Part shown: positions 16,192 through 24,508 of the stretch, in pieces
Layout of the letters: each line of letters starts with the position of its first letter
Position numbering within the stretch: the first letter of the stretch is position 1
Assembly (NCBI GenBank): GCA_002297665.1
Contig: DBMS01000059.1
Span: 1-25,381, forward strand
Source of the DNA: Holophagaceae bacterium UBA692
GTDB lineage: Bacteria; Acidobacteriota; Holophagae; Holophagales; Holophagaceae
Direction: 5' to 3'
Length of the DNA stretch: 25,381 nt
Notes under the pieces: generated by a model
The model's database searches: none
The model's input: the letters and a program-made list of their open reading frames with translations, nothing else
What the model was told of the DNA's origin: nothing
Program-made: the position numbers and the translations under genes

Positions 16192-18005
16192 GCGTGGAAC
16201 TGGAGCGTGTAGAGCCGCTCGTACTCCCCGTGGAGGGCCAGCAGTTCCTCGTGGGTGCCCATTTCGGCGATCTCCCCCTGGCGCAGGACGCAGATGCGCG
16301 TGGCCCGCTGGATGGTGGAGAGGCGGTGGGCGATGACCAGGGTGGTGCGGTCGCGCATGAGCACTTCCAGGGCGTCCTGCACGGCGCGCTCGCTCTCGGT
16401 GTCCAGGGCGCTGGTGGCCTCGTCCAGGATGAGGATCGGGGGGTCCTGGAGCAGGGCGCGGGCGATGGCCAGGCGCTGACGCTGCCCCCCGGAGAGGGTG
16501 GAGCCCGTCTCGGCCAGGGGGGTGTCGTAGCCCTTGGGAAGGGAGGTGATGAACTCGTGGGCGTGGGCCTTCCGGGCCGCCTCCACCACCGCCTCGCGGG
16601 TGGCCTGCCGGCCGTAGGCGATGTTGTCGTGCACCGAATCCATGAAGAGCAGGGTCTCCTGGGTGACGATGCCGATGCGCTGGCGCAGTTCCCGGGGGTC
16701 GAAGTCCCGCAGGTCCGTGCCGTCCAGGGTCACCCGGCCGGCGGTGGGATCGAAAAAGCGGGGCACCAGGTTGACCACGGTGGTCTTGCCGCCGCCGGAT
16801 CCGCCCACCAGGGCCACGGTCTCGCCCCGGCCCACCTGGAGGCTGATGCCCTTGAGCACCTCGTTGCGGCCCTTCTTCCCCTCGTAGGTGAAGCGCACGT
16901 CCTCGAAGGCCAGCCGTTCCGGAAGGTCCGGCACCGGCCTGGGGTGGGCCGGGGCCGCCATTTCCGGTTCCCGGTCCAGCACGCTGTAGACCCGGTCCAG
17001 GCTGGCCTGGGCCACCTGGATGTCGCTGTTGAGCTTCGTGAGGCGCCGGATGGGGTCGTAGAAGCTGTAGAGCGCCAGGACGTAGGTGAGAAAGCCTGGG
17101 CCGCTCATGTGTCCGGAGCGAACCTGGCCCGTGGCGTAGAGGAAGAGGATGGCCAGGAGCAGGCCCCCCACCAGCTCCATGATGGGGTGGGAGATGGCCG
17201 ACACCCGCGCGGACTTCATGCCCAGGCGGAACAGCTCGTTGTTCAGGTCGTGGAACCGGGCCTCCTCGAAGGGCTCCCGGGCGAAACCCAGCACCACGCG
17301 GATGTTGCTGAAGACCTCCTTGAGCCGCTGGAGGACGTGGCTGGAGGCCTCCATGTTCCGGTGGTTGATCCTGCGGATCTTCTGGCTGAGCTTCTTGATC
17401 GGCAGGACCACCAGGGGCCCGGCGATGAAGATGGTGAGGCTGAGCCGCCAGTTGAGGTACATCACCGTGCCCAGCATGACCAGGGCCTGGGTGATCTCCC
17501 GGGTGGCGTCCGCCAGCTGGTTGGAGGCGATGCCCTGCACGGCCCCCACGTCGCTGATGCAGCGCTGGAGCAGCTCGCCCACCGGGTGGCGCTGGAAGTA
17601 GGCCGGCTCCTGCCGGAGCAGCTTGGCGAACAGCCGCTCCCTCAGGGAGATGGTGGCCCGGATGCCCGACCGCACCATGAGCAGGGTGCCGCTGTACGTG
17701 AAAACGCCCTTGAGGATGAAGACCAGGACCAGCAGGGCGGGCAGGAGCCAGGTCTTCTCCTGGAAGGTGGCCTGGCTGGGCAGGTGGGCCACGGCCCACG
17801 CCTTGAGGTCGGCCACCAGCTGGATGCGCGGCACGCCCGCAGAGGCCTCCTCCTTGACGCCCATGAGCATGGAGAAGATCAGGTTGGTGATGCCGATCAT
17901 GGCCCCCTGGCAGGAGCCCGCCAGGGTCAGGAGCAGGGAGCCCCCCACCATCAGGGGCAGGAAGCGCTTGAGATGTTCGCGGTAGAACCGGGCGAAGTTC
18001 GACAT
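16188..18005 (-). CDS. MsbA-like ABC exporter (fused permease and ATPase)
   Basis: A 605-residue half-transporter that probably dimerises in the inner membrane. The N-terminal ~330 residues hold six predicted helices with a periplasmic stretch after helix 1 (about residues 50-85). The ATPase has Walker A GGSGGGKTT with Lys407, a Q-loop (GIVTQETLLFMDS), the signature LSGGQRQRLAIARAL, Walker B PILILDEATSALD, and H-loop IAHRLST. All catalytic motifs are intact. Layout and sequence are those of MsbA-type lipid flippases, so lipid A-core export is likely, but multidrug export is possible. There is no N-terminal C39 peptidase domain, so it cannot itself mature the double-glycine peptide. It starts 18 bases after the TPR gene. 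Confidence 0.93.
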
Positions 18006-18023
18006 CCAACTACTCTACCAGCC

Positions 18024-18848
18024 CTACTCCACCGTCACCTTCACGCTGCTTTTGGCGTCGTCCACCGACAGGAGCACGCTCCCCCGGGGCAGGGACGCGG
18101 CCTGGTCGGTGAGGCCTTCCAGGTCGAAACCCTTGGTCCGGGCCTGGCGGATCTGGGCGTCGGTGAGGTAGTTTCCCACGGCCCGGGCCAGGCTGAGGGC
18201 CAGGCGGATGGTGATCGTGTCCGGCTTGCCGGTCTCCTTGATGCGGATGACCAGGAACCGCGCCTGCCGGTCCCGGGCCGGCACGGACTTCAGGCCCATG
18301 GTGGCCAGGGCCGAGGCGCAGGCATCGGCGTAGCCCGGCACCTGGAGCCCCTTGCGCAGGCCATCGGCCGCCCGGGGATCGCACACCTTGGCCAATTGGA
18401 GGGCGGCGGCCACCTGCACGTCCAGGTTGGGATCCTTCAGGGCCTCCAGGAGCCCGGGGGTGGCCCGGGGATGCTGCCCCTGGCGAATGCCCCAGCAGCG
18501 CACCCGGTTCATGCGGGCTTCCTTGCCCAGGAGCCGCTGGTCGGGGTGGGCGTCCAGGAAGGCGGTGTAGGCTTCGGCGGCTTCGTCCCAGCGCTGGTCG
18601 GATTCCAGCGAGGCCGCCAGCCAGAACCGGGCCTCGGCGCTCCGGGGGGAATCGGGGTGGGCCGCAAGGAACGCCCGGTACGCCGCCGCGGCCTCGAACC
18701 ACCGCTGGGCGTACCGCAGGTTCTTGGCTTCGCGCAGCAGGCCGTCCGCCGCGCTCTCCCGCGGGCCGGCGACGGCCGCGGAAGGCTCGGGGGCGGGGTC
18801 CGGCGAGGGCCCGCCCGACAGCGCCAAGGTCAGGACCAGCGCGATCAA
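18024..18848 (-). CDS. Exported TPR/HEAT-like repeat protein
   Basis: A 274-residue protein. It begins at TTG 18848, four bases overlapping the stop of the upstream gene (TTGA), with GGGAGG six bases before it. A short hydrophobic N-terminus (IALVLTLALSG) suggests a signal peptide, followed by a Pro/Ala linker. Residues about 35-105 contain two TPR-like units (ADGLLREAKNLRYAQRWFEA, and ARFWLAASLESDQRWDEAAE). Residues 125-195 look like HEAT-type helices (PNLDVQVAAALQLAKVCDPR). The C-terminal ~70 residues are a mixed alpha/beta segment that I do not recognise. Being encoded directly after the sigma/anti-sigma pair, it may be a periplasmic accessory of that module; this is inference. Confidence 0.75.
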   Translation of the reverse strand: MIALVLTLALSGGPSPDPAPEPSAAVAGPRESAADGLLREAKNLRYAQRWFEAAAAYRAFLAAHPDSPRSAEARFWLAASLESDQRWDEAAEAYTAFLDAHPDQRLLGKEARMNRVRCWGIRQGQHPRATPGLLEALKDPNLDVQVAAALQLAKVCDPRAADGLRKGLQVPGYADACASALATMGLKSVPARDRQARFLVIRIKETGKPDTITIRLALSLARAVGNYLTDAQIRQARTKGFDLEGLTDQAASLPRGSVLLSVDDAKSSVKVTVE

Positions 18849-19519
18849 ATCGACCCTCCCTTGAGCAGCCGGCTGAGCCTCTGGGCTTCATCCTCAAGGC
18901 CGTGGGTGTCCGCCCACTGCCTCAGCTCCTGGGCCCGCTGGGGATCCATGCAGGGATCCTCGAGGGAGAGTTCCCGCAGCCAGGCATGGAGGTCCTCCCG
19001 CACCGCCTCGGCCTCGGGGGCCGGGGCGAGCTGCGCGGAGAGGCCGTGGCTGGATTGCAGCAGGGCCAGGGCGATCTCGCGCTCGGCGGCGCGGTCCTCG
19101 GTGTTCTTGCGCTCGCAGACCTTGGGGTTCCGGGCGAATTCCTGGATGAGCGTGGAGGACTGCTGGAAGAAGGCCGCCCAGAGGCGATCCTGGGCCCGCT
19201 TCTGGGCCAGGTCCTGGATGCGGGCCTGGTCCTTGGCCACCACGGCCATCTCCCGGACGTTCACGGCATGGTAGGCCAGGGGCAGCGCCACCAGCACGGC
19301 CGCCGCGGCGGTCATGAGCCAGGGGAAGCGGCGGATCATCGGCACGGGGGCGGGCGCGCCCTCGGCGGCTGCGGCGGCGACGCCCTCGCCCAGGAGGGCC
19401 AGGTGGATTTCCAGAAGGCTGGCCAGGCGGGCCTGCGCCTCCGGGTCATCGGGCCAGAGCTCGGGCTGTTCGAGGATCTCGAAAGCCCTTTCGTCGCTCA
19501 ATTCAGGTTCGGGTTTCAT
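18845..19519 (-). CDS. Single-pass membrane protein, putative anti-sigma factor
   Basis: A 224-residue protein that starts inside the end of the sigma factor gene (17-base overlap), with GGAAG about eight bases upstream of the ATG. The N-terminal ~60 residues are acidic and helical (cytosolic). One membrane helix is at about 66-84. A long, charged, coiled-coil-like region follows (85-130), then an Ala/Glu-rich C-terminus. Position and topology fit an anti-sigma factor. It lacks a recognisable HxxxCxxC zinc-binding ASD motif, so it would belong to a divergent class, or it may be a different type of regulator. No catalytic motif is visible. Confidence 0.65.
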   Translation of the reverse strand: MKPEPELSDERAFEILEQPELWPDDPEAQARLASLLEIHLALLGEGVAAAAAEGAPAPVPMIRRFPWLMTAAAAVLVALPLAYHAVNVREMAVVAKDQARIQDLAQKRAQDRLWAAFFQQSSTLIQEFARNPKVCERKNTEDRAAEREIALALLQSSHGLSAQLAPAPEAEAVREDLHAWLRELSLEDPCMDPQRAQELRQWADTHGLEDEAQRLSRLLKGGSI

Positions 19520-20075
19520 GGGTCACTTCCAGGTTCTTTCTCAATTTGGCGAGGCTTTGGAACAGGGTCGCCTTGACGGTTCCCTCGGCGCAGCCCAGGT
19601 CCTCGGCGATGCGCTTCACGGGGTGCTCCTGGACGTAATAGGCCAGGACCATGGTCCGCTGCCGCGGCGTCAGGCCCTCCAGGGCCTGTCGAAGGCTCCG
19701 GATCCGTCTGCCCTGGTCGACCTTTTCCCAGGGTGCGGGCTGGTGGGGATCGGGTGCGTCAAAGGTCTCGGGCGGGGGTAGCTCCCGACCTCGTTTACGG
19801 AGATGGTCCGTCGCCGCATTAGCCGCCAGGGTGAAAATCCACGCAGCGACCGGCCGGCCATCCTCGAAACGTTGGCAATGCTGGAGACATTTCAGGAAGA
19901 CATCCTGGGTGAGCTCCTGCACCACCCCGGTCTCCCCCCCCAGGCGGCGGTGCAGGAAGGCGAAGACGGGCTTCTCGAAGCGGGCCATGAGGTGCGCGAG
20001 GGCCTCCTCCTGCCCGTCCTTGAGGCGCATCATCCAGTATTCCGGGGCGCGCTCCTCCAGGACCGCTGCGGTCAT
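19503..20075 (-). CDS. ECF-type RNA polymerase sigma factor
   Basis: A 190-residue sigma-70 family protein of the extracytoplasmic-function group. Region 2 spans about 25-95 (FEKPVFAFLHRRLG, then LTQDVFLKCLQHCQRFED, and WIFTLAANAATDHLRKRGRE). A short linker follows, and region 4 spans about 125-180 (LEGLTPRQRTMVLAYYVQEHPVKRIAEDLGCAEGTVKATLFQSLAKLRK), with the helix-turn-helix that reads the -35 element. Region 3 is absent, as expected. The ATG overlaps the stop of the upstream lipoprotein gene (ATGA) and has no strong ribosome binding site, suggesting translational coupling. Target promoters cannot be identified from the window. Confidence 0.93.
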   Translation of the reverse strand: MTAAVLEERAPEYWMMRLKDGQEEALAHLMARFEKPVFAFLHRRLGGETGVVQELTQDVFLKCLQHCQRFEDGRPVAAWIFTLAANAATDHLRKRGRELPPPETFDAPDPHQPAPWEKVDQGRRIRSLRQALEGLTPRQRTMVLAYYVQEHPVKRIAEDLGCAEGTVKATLFQSLAKLRKNLEVTHETRT

Positions 20076-21046
20076 GGCCGGTGCACCAGGTCGGCCAGGG
20101 CCGGCTGGGAGAGCCTGCCCAGGGCCTGGTTGATCTGTTCGCCCGTCAATTGGCAGCGCAGGCCTATGCGCTTGCGTTCCTGGAGGATCTCGGGGGCCTG
20201 GCCGGGCTGGCCGCCCTGGAGGGTGGAGGCGGCGGCCACGAAGCGCTGGACCCAGGGCGCCACCTGCACCACGCCTTCGGGGGAGCCCGTGATGGCCAGT
20301 TCGAAGCGGTGGAGCCCGTTCTTGCCGGGTTGTCCGGGCGTGACGCTCCAGGCTAGCGCGTCGATGCCCTGGGGCAGGTTCCGGGCCAGCTCAGGCGGCA
20401 CGTTGCCGGAAAGGCCGTCCAGGATGATCCGGGTCTGGATGAACCCCTGGAAGGGGGCGGAAGCGTTGATCCACGCCGCGGCTTCGGGAACCGGATGCCG
20501 GGGCGGGAAAGCGCCCGCGTCCAGCTTGGCCAGGGAGCGCAGGTCGCCCAGCCAGATGCGGCCGGCCGGGTCGGCCACGGCGCGGATGTGGTACTGGTTC
20601 ACGTCCAGGATGACGTAGACGGGAAGTTCCTTCTTCCGCACCGGCAGGGACCCCTCCGCGGGAAACGCGTCGGCGATGGCCATCTGCACCGCCCGCTGGT
20701 CCCGGAAGCCGCCCAGCTGGATGAGGAAGTCCGGCGGGGCGCCGGCGGCGGAGAAGTTCATCACATAGAAGTTGATGCGCCCCGATTCCAGGTGGGGATT
20801 GATGCGGGCCTTCTTGAGGAAGAGATCCAGCGTCTGGTCGGCGTACGGAAAATTCGCCAGGTACGCCTGGAAGCTTCGCTGCTCAAGGAGCCAGCCCGCC
20901 TTGCCGGATAGGGCCACGACCGAACCCGCCGGGGCCGAGGCCACCCAGTCCGGCCCCGCGGAGCGCTGTCGCCCGCAGGCGATCGCCACGGCCAGGACCG
21001 CGGCTCCGCCCAGGGTGGCTCCTAGGATGCGGCGGGGCAGGTTCAT
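20072..21046 (-). CDS. Putative lipoprotein of unknown function
   Basis: A 324-residue protein with an N-terminal export signal: basic MNLPRR, a hydrophobic core and a lipobox-like AIAC with Cys24. The remaining ~300 residues have no motif I recognise. The sequence suggests a soluble alpha/beta protein (segments such as SVVALSGKAGWLLEQRSFQAYL, PVYVILDVNQYHIRAV, IDALAWSVTPG). GGAGAG five bases upstream supports ATG 21046. It lies immediately upstream of, and overlaps, the ECF sigma gene, so a sensor or structural role in the envelope-stress module is plausible, but this is guilt by association only. Confidence 0.72.
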   Translation of the reverse strand: MNLPRRILGATLGGAAVLAVAIACGRQRSAGPDWVASAPAGSVVALSGKAGWLLEQRSFQAYLANFPYADQTLDLFLKKARINPHLESGRINFYVMNFSAAGAPPDFLIQLGGFRDQRAVQMAIADAFPAEGSLPVRKKELPVYVILDVNQYHIRAVADPAGRIWLGDLRSLAKLDAGAFPPRHPVPEAAAWINASAPFQGFIQTRIILDGLSGNVPPELARNLPQGIDALAWSVTPGQPGKNGLHRFELAITGSPEGVVQVAPWVQRFVAAASTLQGGQPGQAPEILQERKRIGLRCQLTGEQINQALGRLSQPALADLVHRP

Positions 21047-21089
21047 GGACTCTCCGTTCGGTTGGGCTACGTTTTCGCTGCGAAAGGGC

Positions 21090-22877
21090 TTAGTCCGCCA
21101 GGGCCCGAAGGGCCGTGGGCAGGTGCGGGCTGCGCAGCAGGTGCTTCTGCTCGCTGTCCGACAGGAGGGCCCAGATGCGGATGGAGGCTTCCCTCGGGGT
21201 CTTGGGATTCAGCAGAAGCTCGGTCATCACCGCGGGGTGGGCCATGAGGGCGGCGTGGCCGGCGATGAGCTCGAGGATGGGTCGCGGCGTCTGCTTGTTC
21301 CGGGCCAGGCGAAGGAGGATGGTGGGGTCCAGTTGGCGATCGGCCACCAGCAGGCGCAGGGTGTCCTCGTCCTTGAGCACCTCCGCGGGCAGGTGGCGCA
21401 TGAGTTCCCCGCCCGAGCCGCGCAGGGCGACGATGCGCTGGGGGATGGTCATCTGCTCGTACGACTCGCGCAGCATATCCAGGGCCGCCTTCTTCACCGA
21501 CAGGTGGGGCACCCGCTGGTCCCGCAGCAGGTCCAGCAGGACCCGGGGCGGCCCGTCCAGGCTCCGGAGCAGGCCCAGCGCGGTGTCCTCGCCCAGGTGG
21601 ACGTTGTGCAGCAGGGCCTCCCGCACGGAAGGATAGGCGCTCCAGGTGCGACTGGAGGCCAGGCGCTCGGCACGGATGCTGTCCAGGTGGGGGATGGCCG
21701 ATATGAGCTCCCGGGCCGTGAGGCCGGGATTCTCCAAGGCCACGGCGAAGACCTGGGGGTCCGGGTCCCGCAGCGCCGCGACCATCTGGTCGGGCTGGGT
21801 GGCCTGGTTGGCCATGAAGACCCGCTCCTCCAGCGAAACCCATCGCCCTTCGGACTGCACCGGAGACAGCCCGCTGGCCTGGTTCGTGCGGCGCCGCTGA
21901 AGCCGGTCGAAGAACACCTTGATGACCCGGAGCATGCTGGGTGCCCGGCGCTTGGCCCAGAAGGTCAGGTACTGGTATTCCGACTCTTCCATCTGGGTGA
22001 ACAGGCTCACGATGCGATGCAGGTGGCGCCGGTTCTGGCCGCCGCGCTCCAGGAGCATCACCAGGTCGCGGGTGGCGTCCATCTTCCGGCCCATGGCCGC
22101 CGGGCATCTCGGCGCCTCGGCCAGGGCCTCCCGCACGGGGTCCTTGAAATACCAGCGCGCCTCCTGGTAGATCTCCTCGAAGAGCTCCCGGCTCGCCCCC
22201 GGCAGGCAGGCCAGGAGCATCTCCTCGGAAAGGGCCGGATTGCGCAGGGCCGCCGCGCGCACCTCTGGCTCCTCGTCGGCGAGGTACCTCTGGAGGTCCT
22301 CCTGGACCAGGGTGGCTTCGGCGGCCGTGGCCCGGTCCTGCTTGGGGATCCGGTAGGGCAGGGGCGCCGGTCCCCGGCCCTGGGGGGGCAGCGTCAAGGC
22401 CTCCCAGTCGGGTTCGGCCGGCGGCAGCGGCGGCATCTCAAGGGTGCTCCCGGTGGAATGCACGGATTTGGCCAGCTGCTTGGCGAGCTGCTTGACGATG
22501 GGTTTCAGGTCCGGGGGCAGATCCTGGTAGATGGCCTTGATGGACTCGGCGCGTTCGGCCTTCTCCCCTTCGGGGGCGCGTTCCATCTCCCGCATGAGGT
22601 CGAAGAGGGAGACCGCCATTTCCAGGTCCCGCCGGATGGGCTCGGGCGTGTTCTCGTTGCCGGCCAGGGCGTGAAGCACCGGGGCGTGCACGAGCCAATG
22701 GGGGGTGCGCGCGATGAGCGTGAGCAGGCGCGGGGAGGTGAGGTTGCGCCCGAGGCTCTCGATGAGCTCGACCTGGCGCTCCGAGGGCATCTGGGGGCGG
22801 ATGAGGGCCAGGTTCCTGAAGTGGAGCCGGTCCGGCTCCGGAAGGCTCAGGACGAAAGGCGCCTCGGGCTCAGCCAC
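21090..22877 (-). CDS. Large alpha-helical repeat protein (LRV/HEAT-like), unknown function
   Basis: A 595-residue cytosolic protein without signal peptide or membrane helix. It contains repeated units of the form (D/E)PxVxxxALxNPxL(T/S)xExLLxxL: EEPEVRAAALRNPALSEEMLLACL near residue 202, DPQVFAVALENPGLTARELIS near 395, and further degenerate copies in the first 90 and last 120 residues. These resemble leucine-rich-repeat-variant or HEAT solenoids used as protein-binding scaffolds. A charged Pro-rich linker lies at about 140-185. The start is GTG 22877, with GGAGGGGG a few bases upstream overlapping the stop of the HisA-like gene. It is probably co-transcribed with rnc and the sigma module. 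The function is unknown. Confidence 0.75.
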   Translation of the reverse strand: MAEPEAPFVLSLPEPDRLHFRNLALIRPQMPSERQVELIESLGRNLTSPRLLTLIARTPHWLVHAPVLHALAGNENTPEPIRRDLEMAVSLFDLMREMERAPEGEKAERAESIKAIYQDLPPDLKPIVKQLAKQLAKSVHSTGSTLEMPPLPPAEPDWEALTLPPQGRGPAPLPYRIPKQDRATAAEATLVQEDLQRYLADEEPEVRAAALRNPALSEEMLLACLPGASRELFEEIYQEARWYFKDPVREALAEAPRCPAAMGRKMDATRDLVMLLERGGQNRRHLHRIVSLFTQMEESEYQYLTFWAKRRAPSMLRVIKVFFDRLQRRRTNQASGLSPVQSEGRWVSLEERVFMANQATQPDQMVAALRDPDPQVFAVALENPGLTARELISAIPHLDSIRAERLASSRTWSAYPSVREALLHNVHLGEDTALGLLRSLDGPPRVLLDLLRDQRVPHLSVKKAALDMLRESYEQMTIPQRIVALRGSGGELMRHLPAEVLKDEDTLRLLVADRQLDPTILLRLARNKQTPRPILELIAGHAALMAHPAVMTELLLNPKTPREASIRIWALLSDSEQKHLLRSPHLPTALRALAD

Positions 22878-22886
22878 ACCCCCTCC

Positions 22887-23597
22887 TCAGCAGCCGGGAA
22901 GGGTCAGGGATGCCGTGAGCGCCGCGTCGCCGCGGAGAAGGAGGCCGTCCACCGCCAGCCCCTGGATGCCCGAAATCTCCCGGGCCTGGGCCAGGTGGGC
23001 GGCGGTCTGGATGCTGCCGCCCATCCAGATGGAGAGGCGCGAACTCTGCGAAAGGACGCGGGCGGTCGCGAAATCCGGCACGACGGGCCGGGCCGCGGGA
23101 AGGTCCAGGAACAGGAGCCGCTTGAAGCCGAAATCGCCGATGCGCTTGCCCGCGGCCTCGGCGCTTTCGAGGCTGGTCCCGCCCCAGCCCGAGGGCAGGA
23201 TCTCCCCCCCCCGCGCGTCCACGGCGGCGGTGAGGTGCTCGCGGAACCGCGCCAGGAGCTGCTCCACCATGACGGGAGAGCGCTGGAGGATGGTGCCCAC
23301 GGCGAGCCAGGTGGCGCCGCGGTCCAGGAAGAACTGGGCCTGGTCGGAGCTGCGGATGCCCCCGCCCACCTGGATGCAGACCTTGGAGCGGCCCGCATGG
23401 AACTTCTGGATGGCCTGGGCGATCACCTCGCGGTTGTTGCCCTGCCCCCGGGCCGCGTCCACGTCCACCAGCGCCAGCCGGTGGCAGCCCTGGTCCAGCA
23501 GGTACGCCACCAGGGACAACAGGTCCGAACCTTCGTCCTCCCCCACGATGGGGATCGCGCGTCCGTTCCGGATGTTCACTGTCGGCAAGATCTTCAA
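22887..23597 (-). CDS. HisA/HisF-family (beta-alpha)8 barrel protein lacking the first catalytic Asp
   Basis: A 236-residue TIM-barrel protein of the HisA/HisF family. Matching blocks are RNGRAIPI at the N-terminus, LALVDVDAARGQGNN (41-55), the phosphate-binding VGGGIRS (77-83), AVDARGGEI (125-133) with Asp127, and MGGSI late in the sequence. In HisA (ProFAR isomerase) the catalytic pair is Asp8 and Asp127. Here position 8 is Asn (PTVNI instead of PAIDL), and the usual T-x-I-x-RDGT loop is replaced by LDLPAAR. It is therefore unlikely to be a normal ProFAR isomerase, and no other histidine gene is nearby. The start is TTG 23597, with GAAGG upstream; ATG is absent in the correct region. Confidence 0.78.
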   Translation of the reverse strand: MKILPTVNIRNGRAIPIVGEDEGSDLLSLVAYLLDQGCHRLALVDVDAARGQGNNREVIAQAIQKFHAGRSKVCIQVGGGIRSSDQAQFFLDRGATWLAVGTILQRSPVMVEQLLARFREHLTAAVDARGGEILPSGWGGTSLESAEAAGKRIGDFGFKRLLFLDLPAARPVVPDFATARVLSQSSRLSIWMGGSIQTAAHLAQAREISGIQGLAVDGLLLRGDAALTASLTLPGC

Positions 23598-23648
23598 GGG
23601 CCTTCGAACCTCAGTGCATGCTGGTGATGGTAACCGATGCGGGCCGCT

Positions 23649-24353
23649 TCAAGAAGGAGGCTTGGGCAGGGACGCGAGCAGGAGGCGCGCCGCCTCCATC
23701 TGGGCGCCCTTCAGGTTTCCCGCCCGGCCAACGGCCTCGAACCCGCCCACCACGGTCCGCACGGTGAAGGTGGGGGCGTGGTCCGGGCCCTGGCGTTCCA
23801 GCAGCTCGTATGCGGGCGGGGGCAAACCGAGCGCCGCCACGCGCTCCTGGAGCGTCGTCTTGTGGTCCCGGGCCTCCCAGATCCCCACGTAGGCCGCCCG
23901 GACCTGTTCCAGGAACCGGCGCTCGACGAGGGCCAGGACGCCCTCCAGCGGGTTCCCGCCCGCGGCCTGGACGTCCAGGAACACGGCCGCCAGCAGGGCC
24001 TCCATGGCGTCGGCCAAGGCGTTGCGCTGGCTGGCCCCGCCCTTGCGGGGAGACCGGGGCCCGGCCACCAACTCCACGCCCAGGTCCAGGGCCCAGGCGT
24101 GGAGGGCGTCGGTGCAGACCATGAGGCCCCGCAGCTTGGAGAGGGAACCCTCGGGCCACGAAGGGTGCTCGCGGTACGCCATGAGCGACACGCACAGGTC
24201 CAGGATGGAATCCCCCATGAACTCCAGGCGCTGGTTGTCGGGAAAGAGCCCGGAGGAGGGCGGCGTCAGGGCCGTGCGCAGCAGCGCCTCGTCCCGGAAG
24301 GTGTAGGCCAGCGCCGCCTCCAGCGGGGATGGGGGTCTGCCCGTGCGTTTCAA
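23649..24353 (-). CDS. rnc: Ribonuclease III
   Basis: A ~234-residue double-strand-specific endoribonuclease that processes rRNA precursors and structured mRNA. The catalytic domain has the signature NQRLEFMGDSILDL and, later, QRNALADAMEALLAAVFLD, so the four acidic metal ligands appear present. A C-terminal dsRNA-binding domain follows (DHKTTLQERVAAL...YELLERQGPDHAPTFTVRTVVGG...AARLLL), with the usual GxSKKxAEQ replaced by GNLKGAQMEA, an unusual loss of the basic RNA-contacting lysine pair. TTG 24353 is chosen because GGAAGG lies six bases upstream and the length is then typical. A longer frame from TTG 24446 would add 31 unconserved residues. It is the first gene of the long minus-strand run. 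Confidence 0.93.
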   Translation of the reverse strand: MKRTGRPPSPLEAALAYTFRDEALLRTALTPPSSGLFPDNQRLEFMGDSILDLCVSLMAYREHPSWPEGSLSKLRGLMVCTDALHAWALDLGVELVAGPRSPRKGGASQRNALADAMEALLAAVFLDVQAAGGNPLEGVLALVERRFLEQVRAAYVGIWEARDHKTTLQERVAALGLPPPAYELLERQGPDHAPTFTVRTVVGGFEAVGRAGNLKGAQMEAARLLLASLPKPPS

Positions 24354-24476
24354 TGGCCACCTTCCAAGGGAATCCTTCCAAGCTTTTCCTGGATGGCCCC
24401 GCGGGAGGATGCCACCATCGTCATCAATAATAACTGTTGTGCTCAAATCTGGACGCTCCGGGCGGCCGACCCTGCC

Positions 24477-24482
24477 TATAAT
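24477..24482 (+). promoter_or_regulatory. Perfect -10 box upstream of the DUF4388 gene
   Basis: TATAAT at 24477-24482, preceded by TG at 24473-24474 (a near-extended -10). It sits 26 bases before the GTG start of the plus-strand gene, so the mRNA would have a leader of about 20 bases. There is no good TTGACA-like -35 at 17 bases. The rest of the 24354-24508 divergent gap holds an A/T-rich patch (24421-24440) which, read on the minus strand, contains TATTAT and might serve rnc. Confidence 0.6.
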
Positions 24483-24508
24483 GACGTAATTTCACCAACG
24501 GAGCCCCC

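Noticed and set aside
16194..19274. A ~1000-residue plus-strand open frame antisense to the ABC exporter and the TPR and anti-sigma genes
   Set aside because: Composition is His/Gly/Leu/Glu-rich with no motif, while the opposite strand encodes clear domain proteins. It is a GC-bias shadow.
21066..21085. Hairpin TTTCG-CTG-CGAAA between the lipoprotein and repeat-protein genes as a terminator
   Set aside because: The stem is only five pairs with a three-base loop and no T-run follows in either direction.
20772..23627. A ~950-residue plus-strand open frame over the lipoprotein, repeat-protein and HisA-like genes
   Set aside because: Antisense shadow with skewed composition and no recognisable domain.
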